From contig JAFZNE010000088.1 in NCBI GenBank assembly GCA_017553035.1, positions 1 to 64,000 on the forward strand: 64,000 nt of DNA, written 5' to 3'. Made by a program: the position numbers and the translations under genes. Every line of letters begins with the position of its first letter. Within the stretch, counting starts at the first letter, position 1. The notes under the pieces are model-generated. The model ran no database searches and had not been told where the DNA came from. It saw nothing but the letters and a program-made list of their open reading frames with translations. This DNA comes from Lachnospiraceae bacterium (lineage in GTDB: Bacteria; Bacillota; Clostridia; Lachnospirales; Lachnospiraceae). This document shows, piece after piece, positions 9,069 to 18,150 of this stretch.

Positions 9069-9680
9069 TCACATTTCCTTGCCGAGTATCTCTTCCAGCT
9101 CCCTGCGTCCTTGCTCGTAGTTTTCAAACACGATCCCTTTCATCCCGGCATCGATCGCTCCTTGGATGTTCCTCGGTGAATCGTCTAAGAAGACACATTC
9201 TTCGGGCTTCAGCCCGTATTTTTCAAACAGAGCTTCGTAAATGCGGCGGTCGGGCTTGAGCAGCTTCACCCTGAACGAGACCATCTGCCCGTCTTCGAGT
9301 CCGAAAAATGAAAAATGCCTGCTTATATACTGAAAATGGTCCTGGGAATAGTTCGAAAGAAGATAAATCCTGTATCCTCTGTTCTTCAGTTCCTCAAGCC
9401 ATCCCCGAGAATAATCATATTCCATCACGAGCCTGCGCCGGTCCGCAAAGAAATGCCTTATCTGCGGCTCGATCTCCGGGTCGGAAGCAATGCAGCCTTC
9501 AATGATGTCATTGACCGGCATTACATTCCTGTCGACCTCATACCACATCTTGTTCAGCGTAGTCGCACGTGCGAGTCTGTCCGCCATCTCGCCCTCGTAG
9601 CCGAGTTCTGCGATGTATTCCTTCCATCTGAAGGCAGCCAGCACATTACCTATATCAAATACAATATTTTTGATCATCAA
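9069..9680 (-). CDS. HAD-superfamily phosphatase, YihX-like
   Basis: 203 residues. Motif I is FDIGNVL (residues 9-15), the DxGN form typical of the YihX/epoxide-hydrolase-like HAD branch, where the second aspartate of the usual DxD is replaced by Gly. Motif II lies in IYLLSNYS and motif IV in CVFLDDSPRNI. Family members dephosphorylate sugar phosphates such as glucose-1-phosphate; the substrate here is unknown. The ATG overlaps the ung stop by four bases (ATGA), so the two are translationally coupled. Confidence 0.8.
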   Translation of the reverse strand: MMIKNIVFDIGNVLAAFRWKEYIAELGYEGEMADRLARATTLNKMWYEVDRNVMPVNDIIEGCIASDPEIEPQIRHFFADRRRLVMEYDYSRGWLEELKNRGYRIYLLSNYSQDHFQYISRHFSFFGLEDGQMVSFRVKLLKPDRRIYEALFEKYGLKPEECVFLDDSPRNIQGAIDAGMKGIVFENYEQGRRELEEILGKEM

Positions 9681-10351
9681 ATATCCTCGATCTGCCAGTC
9701 GATCGGCTCTATCCCGTTCGCCTGCAGAAATTCATTTGCTTTTTTAAAATGCCCGCATCCGAAGAATCCGCTGCTAGCCGAAAGCGGGCTCGGATGAGCC
9801 GCCTCGAGTATCAGGTGTTTCGGATTGTGAAGCAATATTTTCTTCTTCTGTGCGGGTCTGCCCCACAGCATAAATACGATCGGCCTGTCGATCTTGTCGA
9901 CCGCCGATATCGCAGCATCCGTAAACTGTTCCCATCCGTGGTTCTGGTGGGAATTGGCCAGATGCGCCCGTACCGTGAGCACCGCATTGAGCATCAGAAC
10001 GCCCTCATCCGCCCATTTTTTCAGATATCCGTTGTTCGGAAAAGTGCATCCAAGTTCATCATGCAGTTCCTTGTAAATGTTCTTGAGCGACGGCGGGATG
10101 TCATTGCCCGGAAGCACCGAGAAACACAGCCCGTGGGCCTGGTTGAAATTATGATACGGATCCTGTCCGAGGATCACGCATTTTACTTTCGAATACGGCG
10201 TAAAGCTGAATGCATTGAAAATGTCGGGAGCAGGCGGAAATATCGTCTGTGTCCTGTACTCATTTTGAACAAATTCATACAGCTGTTTGTAATACGGCTT
10301 CGCAAATTCACCCGAGATCACGTTCAGCCAGTCATTTGTGATACCGCCCAT
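9677..10351 (-). CDS. ung: Uracil-DNA glycosylase, family 1
   Basis: 224 residues, standard length. It removes uracil from DNA in base-excision repair. The water-activating motif GQDPYHN (residues 62-68), the FSVLPG segment and the HPSPLSAS DNA-intercalation loop are all present. Start ATG has AAGGAGAGGGT directly upstream. The gene ends in a 4-base overlap with the HAD phosphatase gene. Confidence 0.95.
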   Translation of the reverse strand: MGGITNDWLNVISGEFAKPYYKQLYEFVQNEYRTQTIFPPAPDIFNAFSFTPYSKVKCVILGQDPYHNFNQAHGLCFSVLPGNDIPPSLKNIYKELHDELGCTFPNNGYLKKWADEGVLMLNAVLTVRAHLANSHQNHGWEQFTDAAISAVDKIDRPIVFMLWGRPAQKKKILLHNPKHLILEAAHPSPLSASSGFFGCGHFKKANEFLQANGIEPIDWQIEDI

Positions 10352-10369
10352 ACCCTCTCCTTCTGCGGC

Positions 10370-10425
10370 AAATTACCGGTCATTCTTAACTTTACTTTCC
10401 TTGATAAATTACCGGTCATTCTTAA
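10370..10425. repeat. Two 20-bp direct repeats between ung and the amidase gene
   Basis: AAATTACCGGTCATTCTTAA occurs at 10370-10389 and again at 10406-10425, in the 75-base gap just downstream of the amidase stop. No strong terminator is formed. Confidence 0.75.
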
Positions 10426-10426
10426 A

Positions 10427-11578
10427 TCAGTCCGCAAAGAACAAATCAATTCCGTCGGCAATTCCCCTTACGATCTTCTTCTGGTAATCATCGCTCTTGA
10501 GCAGCTTCTCCTCTTCGGCATTGGTCAGGTATCCGACCTCAACATGTGCCGCCGGAATGGTCGTCCAGTTGAGCGCCGTAAGATTGTTGTTGCCTATAAC
10601 GCCCCATTTCTTCGCCCCGGTAGCTTCTGCAAGCTTGTCGACGATCGCTGTTCCGAGCTTCCGGCATTTCTCACCGATAGAAGCATCCACAAACGAATTG
10701 TCTTTGTCGGGCTCAAATACCATTACGCCCGAAATATTCTCTCTTTCTTCGGCGTTGCAGTGAATGTGGATGACCATATTGGAAGTCTCGTTGGCAAGCT
10801 GGGCACGTCCCCCGTCGCTGATGTTAACGTCGTTCGACTCCCTGATCATGATCACGCCGTAACCTCTTCCGGTAAGCTCATCCCTCAGCTTCATCGCAAT
10901 GTTGAGATTCAGCTCATATTCGAGCGCACCCGAAACACCTGTGGCGCCCGAAGTACATTTATACTTCTTCGAAGAAGCACCAGGGCCGATCGGCTCGGTC
11001 GTAGTATCCGCCTTGCTCTGATGAGCGGCGTCTATGCAGATAATATATGTCTTGCTGTCGTCCCGGGTATTGTCCGGGTTATCGCCGGATCCGTTCTGGT
11101 CATTACCATCGGATCCGTTTTGTGAGTTGCTGTCGGACCCGTTTTGTCCGGCATCGCCCGATCCGTTCTGGCCGTTGTCACCGGTGTTCTGAGCGTTGTC
11201 GGTATTCCCCGGTTCAGATCCGCTTCCTTCATTGCCCTTACTGCCATTATCACCGGCATTTGCGCTCTGAGTATTACCGTTATCTGTATTACCGTTATCT
11301 GTATTACCGTTGTCTGTATTACCATTGTCTGTATTACCGGCATCTCCGGTCTGTCCGGCGTTATCAACGGTACCGGCCTGATTCCCGTCATTTGCTGTAT
11401 CCGCACTTCCGGGATCTGTCGTTGTGTTCCCGTCGGAAATGTTAGTAGCTTCTGCTACACCTGCATTACCGTAGGCTTTCTTGATGAGACCGGCGGTGAG
11501 GCACATGATGATAAGAACGCCGGCAAAAATACCGGAGGATATAAGTATTCGCTTAATATCGAAATTCGTATGCCTCAC
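10427..11578 (-). CDS. N-acetylmuramoyl-L-alanine amidase (Amidase_3) with repeat linker
   Basis: 383 residues. An N-terminal membrane segment (about 11-31) anchors the protein; residues ~45-175 are an Asn/Gly/Asp/Ser-rich linker with NTDNG repeats; the rest is a zinc amidase that cleaves the glycan-peptide bond of peptidoglycan. Metal and catalytic positions are visible: His in IDAAHQ, Glu in GALEYELN, His in HIHCNAEE and Glu in AHVEVGYLTN. The usual IDPGHGG is changed to IDAAHQS but the ligand His is kept. The start is GTG at 11576-11578 with an in-frame stop just upstream; its ribosome site is poorly spaced. Location: outer face of the membrane. Confidence 0.87.
   Translation of the reverse strand: MRHTNFDIKRILISSGIFAGVLIIMCLTAGLIKKAYGNAGVAEATNISDGNTTTDPGSADTANDGNQAGTVDNAGQTGDAGNTDNGNTDNGNTDNGNTDNGNTQSANAGDNGSKGNEGSGSEPGNTDNAQNTGDNGQNGSGDAGQNGSDSNSQNGSDGNDQNGSGDNPDNTRDDSKTYIICIDAAHQSKADTTTEPIGPGASSKKYKCTSGATGVSGALEYELNLNIAMKLRDELTGRGYGVIMIRESNDVNISDGGRAQLANETSNMVIHIHCNAEERENISGVMVFEPDKDNSFVDASIGEKCRKLGTAIVDKLAEATGAKKWGVIGNNNLTALNWTTIPAAHVEVGYLTNAEEEKLLKSDDYQKKIVRGIADGIDLFFAD
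11271..11339 (-). repeat. 15-bp tandem repeat in the amidase linker
   Basis: About 4.6 copies of GTATTACCGTTATCT (plus-strand reading), with point variants in the later copies, encoding NTDNG units. The array is in frame and could vary in copy number. Confidence 0.85.
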
Positions 11579-11607
11579 TCCCTTCTCTTATTTTCGACGG
11601 TTACTCC

Positions 11608-12627
11608 TCATCTATTCCCGTACATCTTCTCGTAATAATCCTTATATTCGCCCGAAATGATCTTCTCCCACCAGCTCCTGTTGTCGAGATACCACTTGAT
11701 AGTGAGCTTGATACCGTCTTTGAACATTGTTTCAGGCTTCCAGCCAAGCTCGTTGGTGATCTTGGTCGGGTCGATCGCATATCTGAGGTCATGTCCCTTA
11801 CGGTCGGTCACAAATGTTATCAGACTCTCGGGCTTGCCGAGTTCAGCAAGGATCAGTTTCACGATATCGATGTTGCGCATCTCGTTATGACCGCCGACAT
11901 TGTATACACAGCCATCCTCACCCTTACGTATGATCATGTCTATCGCGCGGCAATGGTCCTCAACGTAGAGCCAGTCACGTACATTGATACCCTCGCCGTA
12001 TACCGGGAGAGGCTTGTCCGCAAGCGCATTGGCGATCATGAGCGGGATCATCTTCTCCGGGAACTGATAAGGTCCGTAGTTGTTCGAGCAGCGGCTTATC
12101 GAAGTGTTTACTCCGAAAGTCCTGTGATATGCCTGTACCAGGAAATCCGCCGATGCTTTCGATGCCGAATAAGGGCTGCTCGGCTTGAGTGGCAGGTCCT
12201 CGGTAAAGAACAGGTCGGGCCTGTCAAGAGGCAGGTCGCCGTATACCTCGTCCGTTCCTACCTGGTGGAAACGCTTCACTCCAAACTTCTTGGCCGCTTC
12301 GAGCAGATTCTGCGTTCCGATCACGTTGGTACGTACAAAGATCTGGGGATCCTCGATCGATCTGTCAACATGTGATTCGGCCGCAAAATGCACGATCACG
12401 TCAGGTCTGTTCTCGCTTACTGCCTTGTCAACGGCCTCAGCGTCACAAATATCAGCCTTTATGAATTTGAACGAGCTGCTTTTGAGCTCCTCCTCAAGGC
12501 TTTCCAGATTGCCGCAATAAGTCAGCTTATCAACGCAGATAAGCTCATCCTCAGGATGAGCTTTCTGTTCGTACTTTATGAAATTCGCACCGATAAAGCC
12601 GGCGCCGCCTGTTACCAGTATTTTCAT
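11608..12627 (-). CDS. rfbB: dTDP-glucose 4,6-dehydratase
   Basis: 339 residues, a full-length RmlB/RfbB enzyme of the short-chain dehydrogenase superfamily. It converts dTDP-glucose to dTDP-4-keto-6-deoxyglucose for rhamnose and other surface sugars. Visible features are the NAD-binding GGAGFIG at residues 7-13, the TDEVYGDL catalytic segment and the YSASK Tyr-Lys pair. The usual partners rfbA, rfbC and rfbD are not adjacent. AAAGGAG lies 11 bases upstream of the ATG. Confidence 0.92.
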   Translation of the reverse strand: MKILVTGGAGFIGANFIKYEQKAHPEDELICVDKLTYCGNLESLEEELKSSSFKFIKADICDAEAVDKAVSENRPDVIVHFAAESHVDRSIEDPQIFVRTNVIGTQNLLEAAKKFGVKRFHQVGTDEVYGDLPLDRPDLFFTEDLPLKPSSPYSASKASADFLVQAYHRTFGVNTSISRCSNNYGPYQFPEKMIPLMIANALADKPLPVYGEGINVRDWLYVEDHCRAIDMIIRKGEDGCVYNVGGHNEMRNIDIVKLILAELGKPESLITFVTDRKGHDLRYAIDPTKITNELGWKPETMFKDGIKLTIKWYLDNRSWWEKIISGEYKDYYEKMYGNR

Positions 12628-12651
12628 TGAATGTAATACTCCTTTGTCAGA

Positions 12652-13533
12652 TTATCCGAGTCTGTTCGGTCCGCCGCCTCCGCCACCGAAGAATCCTCTC
12701 AGGAAATTAACGATGAAGAAGATCACAATTATCGAAATAATTATCTTGATAAAGGGTTTAAGGAATCTGAACGGTAAGGTTATGAGGTACCAGATCCATC
12801 CGAAGAGGCCTCTTGATTCATTATCATCATCGTCGTCATCGTCATCAGCATCTGTATATGACGCTTCGGGCTCTTCTGTGATCTCTACGGGTTCCTCGGT
12901 GATCTCGGGCTCTCTGGTAGGCTCTGCGGTTATTTCCGGAGTAGCGGTGGGAGCCGGTGTAGGAGTTCCGAATACCCAATCCCAGATATCCTCAAGAATA
13001 CTTTTGTCACGGAAGATCTCTGCAAGTGACGTATCTATATTTCTGTAGATCTGCAAAGTATACGCCTGTATCTCTTCCTTTGCCTTTTTATAATTGTTTT
13101 CCTTGCCGCCGGCGAATTGTAATTTTACAAAATCCGGATATAACTTGATCGGAGTCTTAAGGCTTGAATTCTTGTTGATCAGTTTTTCCAGTTCTTCACC
13201 GGCAAGGGTTTTTACATCCATTTCATCATCTTCGACGATGAACATGAATAAATAACCTCTTTTACCAAGATCAAGATCATCGTAATAATCGTAGACATCA
13301 ACGTCTTCATCGAGAAACGCGACCGCGATCCTTATTCCGTCATAATTCTTTTTCCAGTCTTTGTTGTAGTTCTTGAGCTGCTTCTCGACCGACGATGACA
13401 GAAATCCCAGATCGTCTTGTACTATCTTCGGTTTACGGTTGTATGCAACGACGAAATTGATTATGATGCACACTGCCAGAAACACCCATGCAGGCCATTC
13501 GAGACTGAAGAATTTGTCGAAAAATTTCTTCAT
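12652..13533 (-). CDS. Membrane-anchored TPM-domain-like protein (YgcG type)
   Basis: 293 residues. A transmembrane segment near residues 15-32 is followed by an alpha/beta domain (DDLGFLSSSVEKQL to about residue 175) resembling the TPM domain, a Pro/Thr/Glu spacer, an acidic Asp run, a second membrane segment and a Gly-rich tail GGGGGGPNRLG, which is the usual end of TPM family proteins. Family members are linked to photosystem repair in plants or to envelope functions in bacteria, but the bacterial role is undefined. It lies 82 bases downstream of telA and may share its transcript. Confidence 0.65.
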   Translation of the reverse strand: MKKFFDKFFSLEWPAWVFLAVCIIINFVVAYNRKPKIVQDDLGFLSSSVEKQLKNYNKDWKKNYDGIRIAVAFLDEDVDVYDYYDDLDLGKRGYLFMFIVEDDEMDVKTLAGEELEKLINKNSSLKTPIKLYPDFVKLQFAGGKENNYKKAKEEIQAYTLQIYRNIDTSLAEIFRDKSILEDIWDWVFGTPTPAPTATPEITAEPTREPEITEEPVEITEEPEASYTDADDDDDDDDNESRGLFGWIWYLITLPFRFLKPFIKIIISIIVIFFIVNFLRGFFGGGGGGPNRLG

Positions 13534-13615
13534 GCTGTCATCAGCTCCTTTCGATAGATCAAAATGATTTTATCAAAGGACGCCTCAAGCTCCGCATGGA
13601 TCATCCCAAGGGCGA

Positions 13616-14851
13616 TCAGCCCTTGAGTTCCATCAGCTTTGCTTTCAGCTCGCCTTCGATCCTTCCGAGTTCTGCCTCGGCTTCTTTACGTTTCTGCTTG
13701 CCTTCTGCCTGTATACGCATAACTTCATCCAGCGTATTGATAAGGTTCTCGTTGGTGATCTTCAGTGTTTCGATATCTACGATAGAACGCTCTGCTTCCT
13801 TTGCAGTCTCGATGGTAGCCATCTTGAGCTTCTCGGAGTTCTGCTTCAGGAGCTTGTTGGTCATCTCGGTAACTGCGGACTGAGCTGCAGTAGCCTGTCT
13901 TCCGTGCTCGATGCCGAGTGCCAGGATCATCTGTGATTTCCACAGCGGTATCGTATTAACGATCGAAGACTGGATCTTCTCAACCATGAGTGTATCGTTG
14001 TTCTGAAGAAGTCTGGTCTGGGGACCCATCTGGATCGAGATCATCCTTGTAAGCTCAAGGTCATGAAGCTTCTTCTCGAAACGCTCTACGAGGTTCGCCA
14101 TATCGTTGTATTTCTGAGCGTCCTCCTGAGCTCCGGTAGCCTCTGCCTTCTTGCGGAGTTCTTCGAGCTCGCCCTTGCGGATCTGATCTACGCGCTTCTT
14201 ACCTGCGATGATGTACATGGTCAGTTCCTTGTAGTACTTCAGGTTCAGATCGTACATCTGGTCAAACAGCGCTATATCTTTCATCAGAGTTACCTGATGC
14301 TCTTCAAGCTTGTTAACGATCTTGTCGACATTGACCTCAGCCTTCGAATAGCTGGCTTTCATGGCCTCGATGTCTCTCTTCTTCCTCTGGATGAATCCGA
14401 ACAGCCCCTTCTTCTCTTCCTGATCGAGATTCTTCAGTTCAACAACGAGTGCCGAAAGGTCCTCACCGATCTCTCCGAGGTCCTGGGTCTTAACGCTCTT
14501 CAGTGCCGATTCCGAGAAATTGGCGATATTCTTCTGAGCTGCAGAACCATAAGACATTACCTGGTTGGAGTCCGCAATATTGATCTTCTGTGAGAATTCC
14601 TCAACGATCCTCTTCTCCTCATCGGTTAGCATCTCTTCGTCAAGCTTAACCGCATTGGCCTCACGCTTCGCAGCCTTGTCAGCTTCGGTCTGTAAAGTCT
14701 GTGTCTGTGCGGTTACATCCGAATTGGCAAGTGAAGGCTCAAGTGTAAGTCCGCCAAATGCCTGTGATGCTGAATTGACACCCTGCATTCCCTCAGGATC
14801 AAGTGTCAGTGTAGGGGTATCGGTTCCGTTCATGATGTTGTTGTCAGCCAT
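13616..14851 (-). CDS. TelA-family protein (toxic anion resistance, PF05816)
   Basis: 411 residues. After a Thr/Leu-rich start, residues ~65-400 are the long alpha-helical TelA/KlaA domain, with KGLFGFIQRKKRDIEAMKAS, LFDQMYDLNLKYYKELTMYI, and the SIQMGPQTRLLQNND and LGIEHGRQ segments typical of the family. Named for tellurite resistance, members in Bacillota act in envelope stress or cell division in ways not well defined. The XpaC-like partner is 28 bases upstream, a common pairing. GGAGGATG precedes the ATG. Confidence 0.9.
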   Translation of the reverse strand: MADNNIMNGTDTPTLTLDPEGMQGVNSASQAFGGLTLEPSLANSDVTAQTQTLQTEADKAAKREANAVKLDEEMLTDEEKRIVEEFSQKINIADSNQVMSYGSAAQKNIANFSESALKSVKTQDLGEIGEDLSALVVELKNLDQEEKKGLFGFIQRKKRDIEAMKASYSKAEVNVDKIVNKLEEHQVTLMKDIALFDQMYDLNLKYYKELTMYIIAGKKRVDQIRKGELEELRKKAEATGAQEDAQKYNDMANLVERFEKKLHDLELTRMISIQMGPQTRLLQNNDTLMVEKIQSSIVNTIPLWKSQMILALGIEHGRQATAAQSAVTEMTNKLLKQNSEKLKMATIETAKEAERSIVDIETLKITNENLINTLDEVMRIQAEGKQKRKEAEAELGRIEGELKAKLMELKG

Positions 14852-14879
14852 TTTACTTCATCCTCCTGTGTATTTAAAT

Positions 14880-15737
14880 TCATTTGAGTAACTTCTGGAG
14901 CTCGTCTTCGGTAAGTCCGTCCTGCGCGAGCATGCTTTCCATTACCTTGATATCACTTGTTACATCTATCGCTTCATCCCTGTAAAGGGCATCAAGCTCT
15001 TTGTCAAATGCCGCAAGCGCCGTATCCATCAGTGCTTCGATACTGCCCTTTGTGCCGTCGATGTTGGTACCCGAGATACCGATCTCATCCATTCTGTCGT
15101 AAGAATTGAGGAGTTTCAGTGTCGTCGGAAGATAATAACTGAAGAATTTCTTCGCCTGTCTGCGTTTCTTCGGTTTCTCAACAATGCAGTCAACGATCTT
15201 GGAGGTTACTTCCTCGAGATGTACTATCTGTGCCGAAACTTTCTCATCCGGAATGTTGTCATCCAGTCTGCGCATCTCGGCAATTGCACGCTCCTCTTCG
15301 TCAAGCAGTGCATCTATTTCCTTGTCGCCCGTACGTCTACGTTTCTGGGTACCGTACGGTGTAAGATTCTCCAGCTCTTTCCTTCTCGCTTCGGCAGCTG
15401 CTGCGGCTGCGGCCTGCTGCTGTTCTATCGCACGCTGTCCTGCGTCTGCTCTTTGCTGATACTGCTCGGCCTCAAGCTGTGCCGATTGTCTGTAAGTGCT
15501 CGAATAAGGATTCATATTATCCTTCTGAGATGCCGATGTATCAACCTTAACATTAGAATTGTCCTTGGAATCCTTGCTCTGAGCTGCTCTTGCAAGAGCA
15601 ACTATGACCGACAGCGAAATTCCGAACAACAGTAAAAAACTAATAAGTCCTGTCACTGCAATACCTACCCTTGAAAAAATCAACCATAATATGCCAACTA
15701 TATATAAGCCGCGGATCCTACCCCTCTTCCTGCTCAT
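14880..15737 (-). CDS. XpaC-like membrane protein (PF10112 type)
   Basis: 285 residues. A basic N-terminus is followed by two hydrophobic segments (about 10-30 and 32-50), a Gln/Ala-rich coiled region (AEQYQQRADAGQRA, then a poly-Ala stretch) and a C-terminal helical domain with KKFFSYYLPTTLKLLNSYDR, the hallmark of XpaC-like 5-bromo-4-chloroindolyl phosphate hydrolysis proteins. That name reflects an old phenotype; the enzyme activity is unproven. Such genes regularly precede telA, as here. AGGAG is 8 bases before the ATG, and a good promoter lies upstream. Confidence 0.85.
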   Translation of the reverse strand: MSRKRGRIRGLYIVGILWLIFSRVGIAVTGLISFLLLFGISLSVIVALARAAQSKDSKDNSNVKVDTSASQKDNMNPYSSTYRQSAQLEAEQYQQRADAGQRAIEQQQAAAAAAAEARRKELENLTPYGTQKRRRTGDKEIDALLDEEERAIAEMRRLDDNIPDEKVSAQIVHLEEVTSKIVDCIVEKPKKRRQAKKFFSYYLPTTLKLLNSYDRMDEIGISGTNIDGTKGSIEALMDTALAAFDKELDALYRDEAIDVTSDIKVMESMLAQDGLTEDELQKLLK

Positions 15738-15796
15738 ATTATCAACTCCTGTAGATCATCATTTAACGATTTGTTTATTTATTTATTACAATAGTT

Positions 15797-15825
15797 ATTT
15801 TACTAATAATACAGCAAAATGTAAA
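15797..15825 (-). promoter_or_regulatory. Promoter of the xpaC-like/telA operon
   Basis: On the minus strand, TTTACA (15820-15825), a 17-base spacer and TAAAAT (15797-15802), about 60 bases upstream of the start codon. The surrounding 100 bases are strongly AT-rich. Confidence 0.65.
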
Positions 15826-15880
15826 GGATATTATTGAAACAATTACCATGCTTTATTTCTGTTTTTCCCGCAAAATAAAA

Positions 15881-15910
15881 GGAAACCCCGGCCGTTATGG
15901 CGGGGTTTCC
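15881..15910 (-). terminator. Rho-independent terminator of the opp operon
   Basis: A perfect 10-bp inverted repeat, GGAAACCCCG (15881-15890) and CGGGGTTTCC (15901-15910). Read on the minus strand the hairpin is followed by a T-rich TTTTATTTTG tract, 40 bases after the stop of the last gene. Confidence 0.9.
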
Positions 15911-15951
15911 GCGGATTAAACACATTCTCTGATCTGCAAGCCCGAAAAATA

Positions 15952-16548
15952 CTACTTCATCAGGTTCATTTCGATCTCATCTACATCGACCGCTCTGAGC
16001 AGCATTATGATCCCAATGCCCGAGACAACGACCGCAGCGATCAGCAGCATGAAGAAAATATCGTCTCTTAAAAAGATCCAGTCATTGTTCATGAATCTGT
16101 AAATAAATTCAGCTGCCAGTATCACTGCCATGATCGCAATGATCGCGCCGCAGGATCTGAACATACGCACTATCCCGTGCATATACGAATCCCGCTGCAT
16201 CGGTTTCCCGGAAAACGGCAGATGCATTACTCCCATGACAAGATATAGTGCGGGAAAAGCAGCAACCGCAAGCGGTATTGTTACCAGGAAAAACCATGCC
16301 GTGGTATGATTGAGGAACAACGCCGTAACAAGCGCCGCGATAAGGATAAGCGTAAGTAATACCGCTCCGGCCAGAATAAGGCGCAGATTACGCAGTTCAT
16401 TCCGGATCGGGATATGCGGGCCGATATAGACACTGCGTCTGCGGGTTTTCCCGTTCTCATCCTCGTACAGCTCGTCCGAATAGTCGTTTACATATTGCAA
16501 ATGGTCTTTCTTTTTGTAAAGATCGCCAAAATTTCCGAAAAGAGCCAT
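15952..16548 (-). CDS. Four-helix membrane protein at the end of the opp operon
   Basis: 198 residues, start ATG directly abutting the oppF stop. A polar 55-residue N-terminus (GKTRRRSVYIGPHIPIRNEL) precedes four membrane segments at roughly 57-78, 84-105, 130-150 and 163-185, ending in an acidic tail VDVDEIEMNL. I do not recognise a family. Its position after oppF, before the terminator, suggests it belongs to the transporter operon, perhaps as an accessory subunit; this is inference from location only. Confidence 0.7.
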   Translation of the reverse strand: MALFGNFGDLYKKKDHLQYVNDYSDELYEDENGKTRRRSVYIGPHIPIRNELRNLRLILAGAVLLTLILIAALVTALFLNHTTAWFFLVTIPLAVAAFPALYLVMGVMHLPFSGKPMQRDSYMHGIVRMFRSCGAIIAIMAVILAAEFIYRFMNNDWIFLRDDIFFMLLIAAVVVSGIGIIMLLRAVDVDEIEMNLMK

Positions 16549-18150
16549 TTATTCACCCTTTGAAGTCTTTGCGTCGAAAAGGAAGTTCTTGTTTTCGTCA
16601 ATCTTACGCTCAGGGAAATGGCAGGCGCAGAAATGATTCGGCTCAATTTCCACAAGCGGAGGCGTAACTCTGCGGCACTTTTCGGTTGCCATGTAGCAGC
16701 GTGTGCAGAATTTACAGCCTGCGGGAGGATTAACGGGGCTGGGAATATTGCCCTCAAGAATGATCCTCTCCTTTTTCAGTGAATCAGGATCTGTGGTAGG
16801 TATCGATGAAAGCAGCGCAACCGTATAAGGATGGCGGGGATCGTCGAAAATAGTCTTCTTGTCGGCAAGTTCTACCACATTACCGAGATACATAACCATG
16901 ATACGATCCGAAATAAACTTAACTACGGACAGATCATGTGAAATGAACATGTAAGTAAGGTTCTGTTTCTCCTTAAGGTCCTGCAGAAGGTTGATGATCT
17001 GCGACTGGATCGACACGTCAAGCGCTGAAACACACTCATCACAAACAACGAATTTCGGCTGAACGGCAAGCGCTCTTGCAATACAGATACGCTGTCTCTG
17101 ACCACCCGAGAACTGGTGGGGATAACGCTGAAGCATGTATTCCTGCAGACCGCATTTTTCCATCGTGTCAACGATGTATTCGCGCATCTTGGATGATCCG
17201 TGCTTGAAGAAATTATGTGTAACAAGACCTTCTTCAATGATCTGACCTACCGTGAAACGGGGATTAAGGCTTGAATACGGATCCTGGAAAATGATCTGCA
17301 TATCCTTACGGAGACTTCTCATCTCTTTGTAGGAAAGGCGCGCAAGATCGATACCGTTGTCGGTCATAGCGTCATACTTCGCAAATTCTGTATCCTCTTT
17401 GTATTTTGCCTTAACATTGTCAAGCTCAGCACGCAGCTTCTCGACTTCCTTATCGATAACCGCGATCTCGGAATTGAGCTTGTCTATAGCTTCCTTTTCT
17501 TTGGCCGCCTTACGCTCGATCGAGCTCTTGTCGGCCTTCTCGGAGATCTTAAGCTCGTGGCTGTGATGTTCAAATTCCACGCTGTGCTTCTTAAGACGCT
17601 CATTCAGTTTTTTACGCTGTTTATTCTGGTCAAATATCTTGAGCAGCAGTTCTTTGCCTTCGGCATCGTCTTTTACGAAGAAGCCGCCGAGGATCTTGAC
17701 AATATTGCTCTCGCAGGTCTGAACTTCGCAATGTGCGATATTCTGGCTCTGAAGCAGATAGAAATCCGCTCCGTCCTCACCGCCTGCTTCCGCTACCTTC
17801 TTGTCAAAGGATTCTGCTTTGGCAACTGCTTTGTTATATTTCTTTTTATACTTATCAAGTTTCTTGATGGTCTCCTTAACGTACTTGGGTGTGATATCAT
17901 CAAGCGTCGATCCGTAATACAGCGTACATCCGGCTGTCTGGGGATACAGCTGCAGCAGTACTCGTCCTAAGGTTGACTTACCGCATCCCGATTCACCTAC
18001 GACACCAAGTGTCTCGCCTTCGTAAATGTCGATAGAAATATCTTCATTGGCTCTTACGTACAGCTGCTGTCTCTGAAAGAGGGAGGTCTTCGCAACAGGG
18101 AAGTACTTTTTTAAATTAGTTATTGACAGTAATTTTTTTGTGTTCTGCAC
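16549..18150 (-). CDS. oppF: OppF-type ATPase with a long coiled-coil insertion
   Basis: 533 residues, about 180-200 longer than usual OppF. It powers peptide import in the cytoplasm with OppD. Walker A GESGCGKST is at residues 52-60, but the Q-loop (IIFQDPYSSLNPR) is at 286-298 instead of about 50 residues later. The insertion (~82-265) is Lys/Glu-rich, with predicted coiled coil near 175-250 and three cysteines at about 141-146. Signature FSGGQRQRICIARAL, Walker B FVVCDECVSALD (note CDEC rather than CDEP) and the C-terminal cysteine-rich oligopeptide-type tail follow. Start is GTG at 18148-18150 with AGGAGGAG upstream, overlapping oppD by 35 bases. Confidence 0.93.
   Translation of the reverse strand: MQNTKKLLSITNLKKYFPVAKTSLFQRQQLYVRANEDISIDIYEGETLGVVGESGCGKSTLGRVLLQLYPQTAGCTLYYGSTLDDITPKYVKETIKKLDKYKKKYNKAVAKAESFDKKVAEAGGEDGADFYLLQSQNIAHCEVQTCESNIVKILGGFFVKDDAEGKELLLKIFDQNKQRKKLNERLKKHSVEFEHHSHELKISEKADKSSIERKAAKEKEAIDKLNSEIAVIDKEVEKLRAELDNVKAKYKEDTEFAKYDAMTDNGIDLARLSYKEMRSLRKDMQIIFQDPYSSLNPRFTVGQIIEEGLVTHNFFKHGSSKMREYIVDTMEKCGLQEYMLQRYPHQFSGGQRQRICIARALAVQPKFVVCDECVSALDVSIQSQIINLLQDLKEKQNLTYMFISHDLSVVKFISDRIMVMYLGNVVELADKKTIFDDPRHPYTVALLSSIPTTDPDSLKKERIILEGNIPSPVNPPAGCKFCTRCYMATEKCRRVTPPLVEIEPNHFCACHFPERKIDENKNFLFDAKTSKGE

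Noticed and set aside
11271..11339. 15-bp tandem units as a CRISPR array
   Set aside because: No spacers, units are adjacent and in frame inside the amidase linker.
18116..18150. 35-base overlap of oppD and oppF as a frameshift error
   Set aside because: The GTG start of oppF has a strong AGGAGGAG site and both proteins have intact ends.
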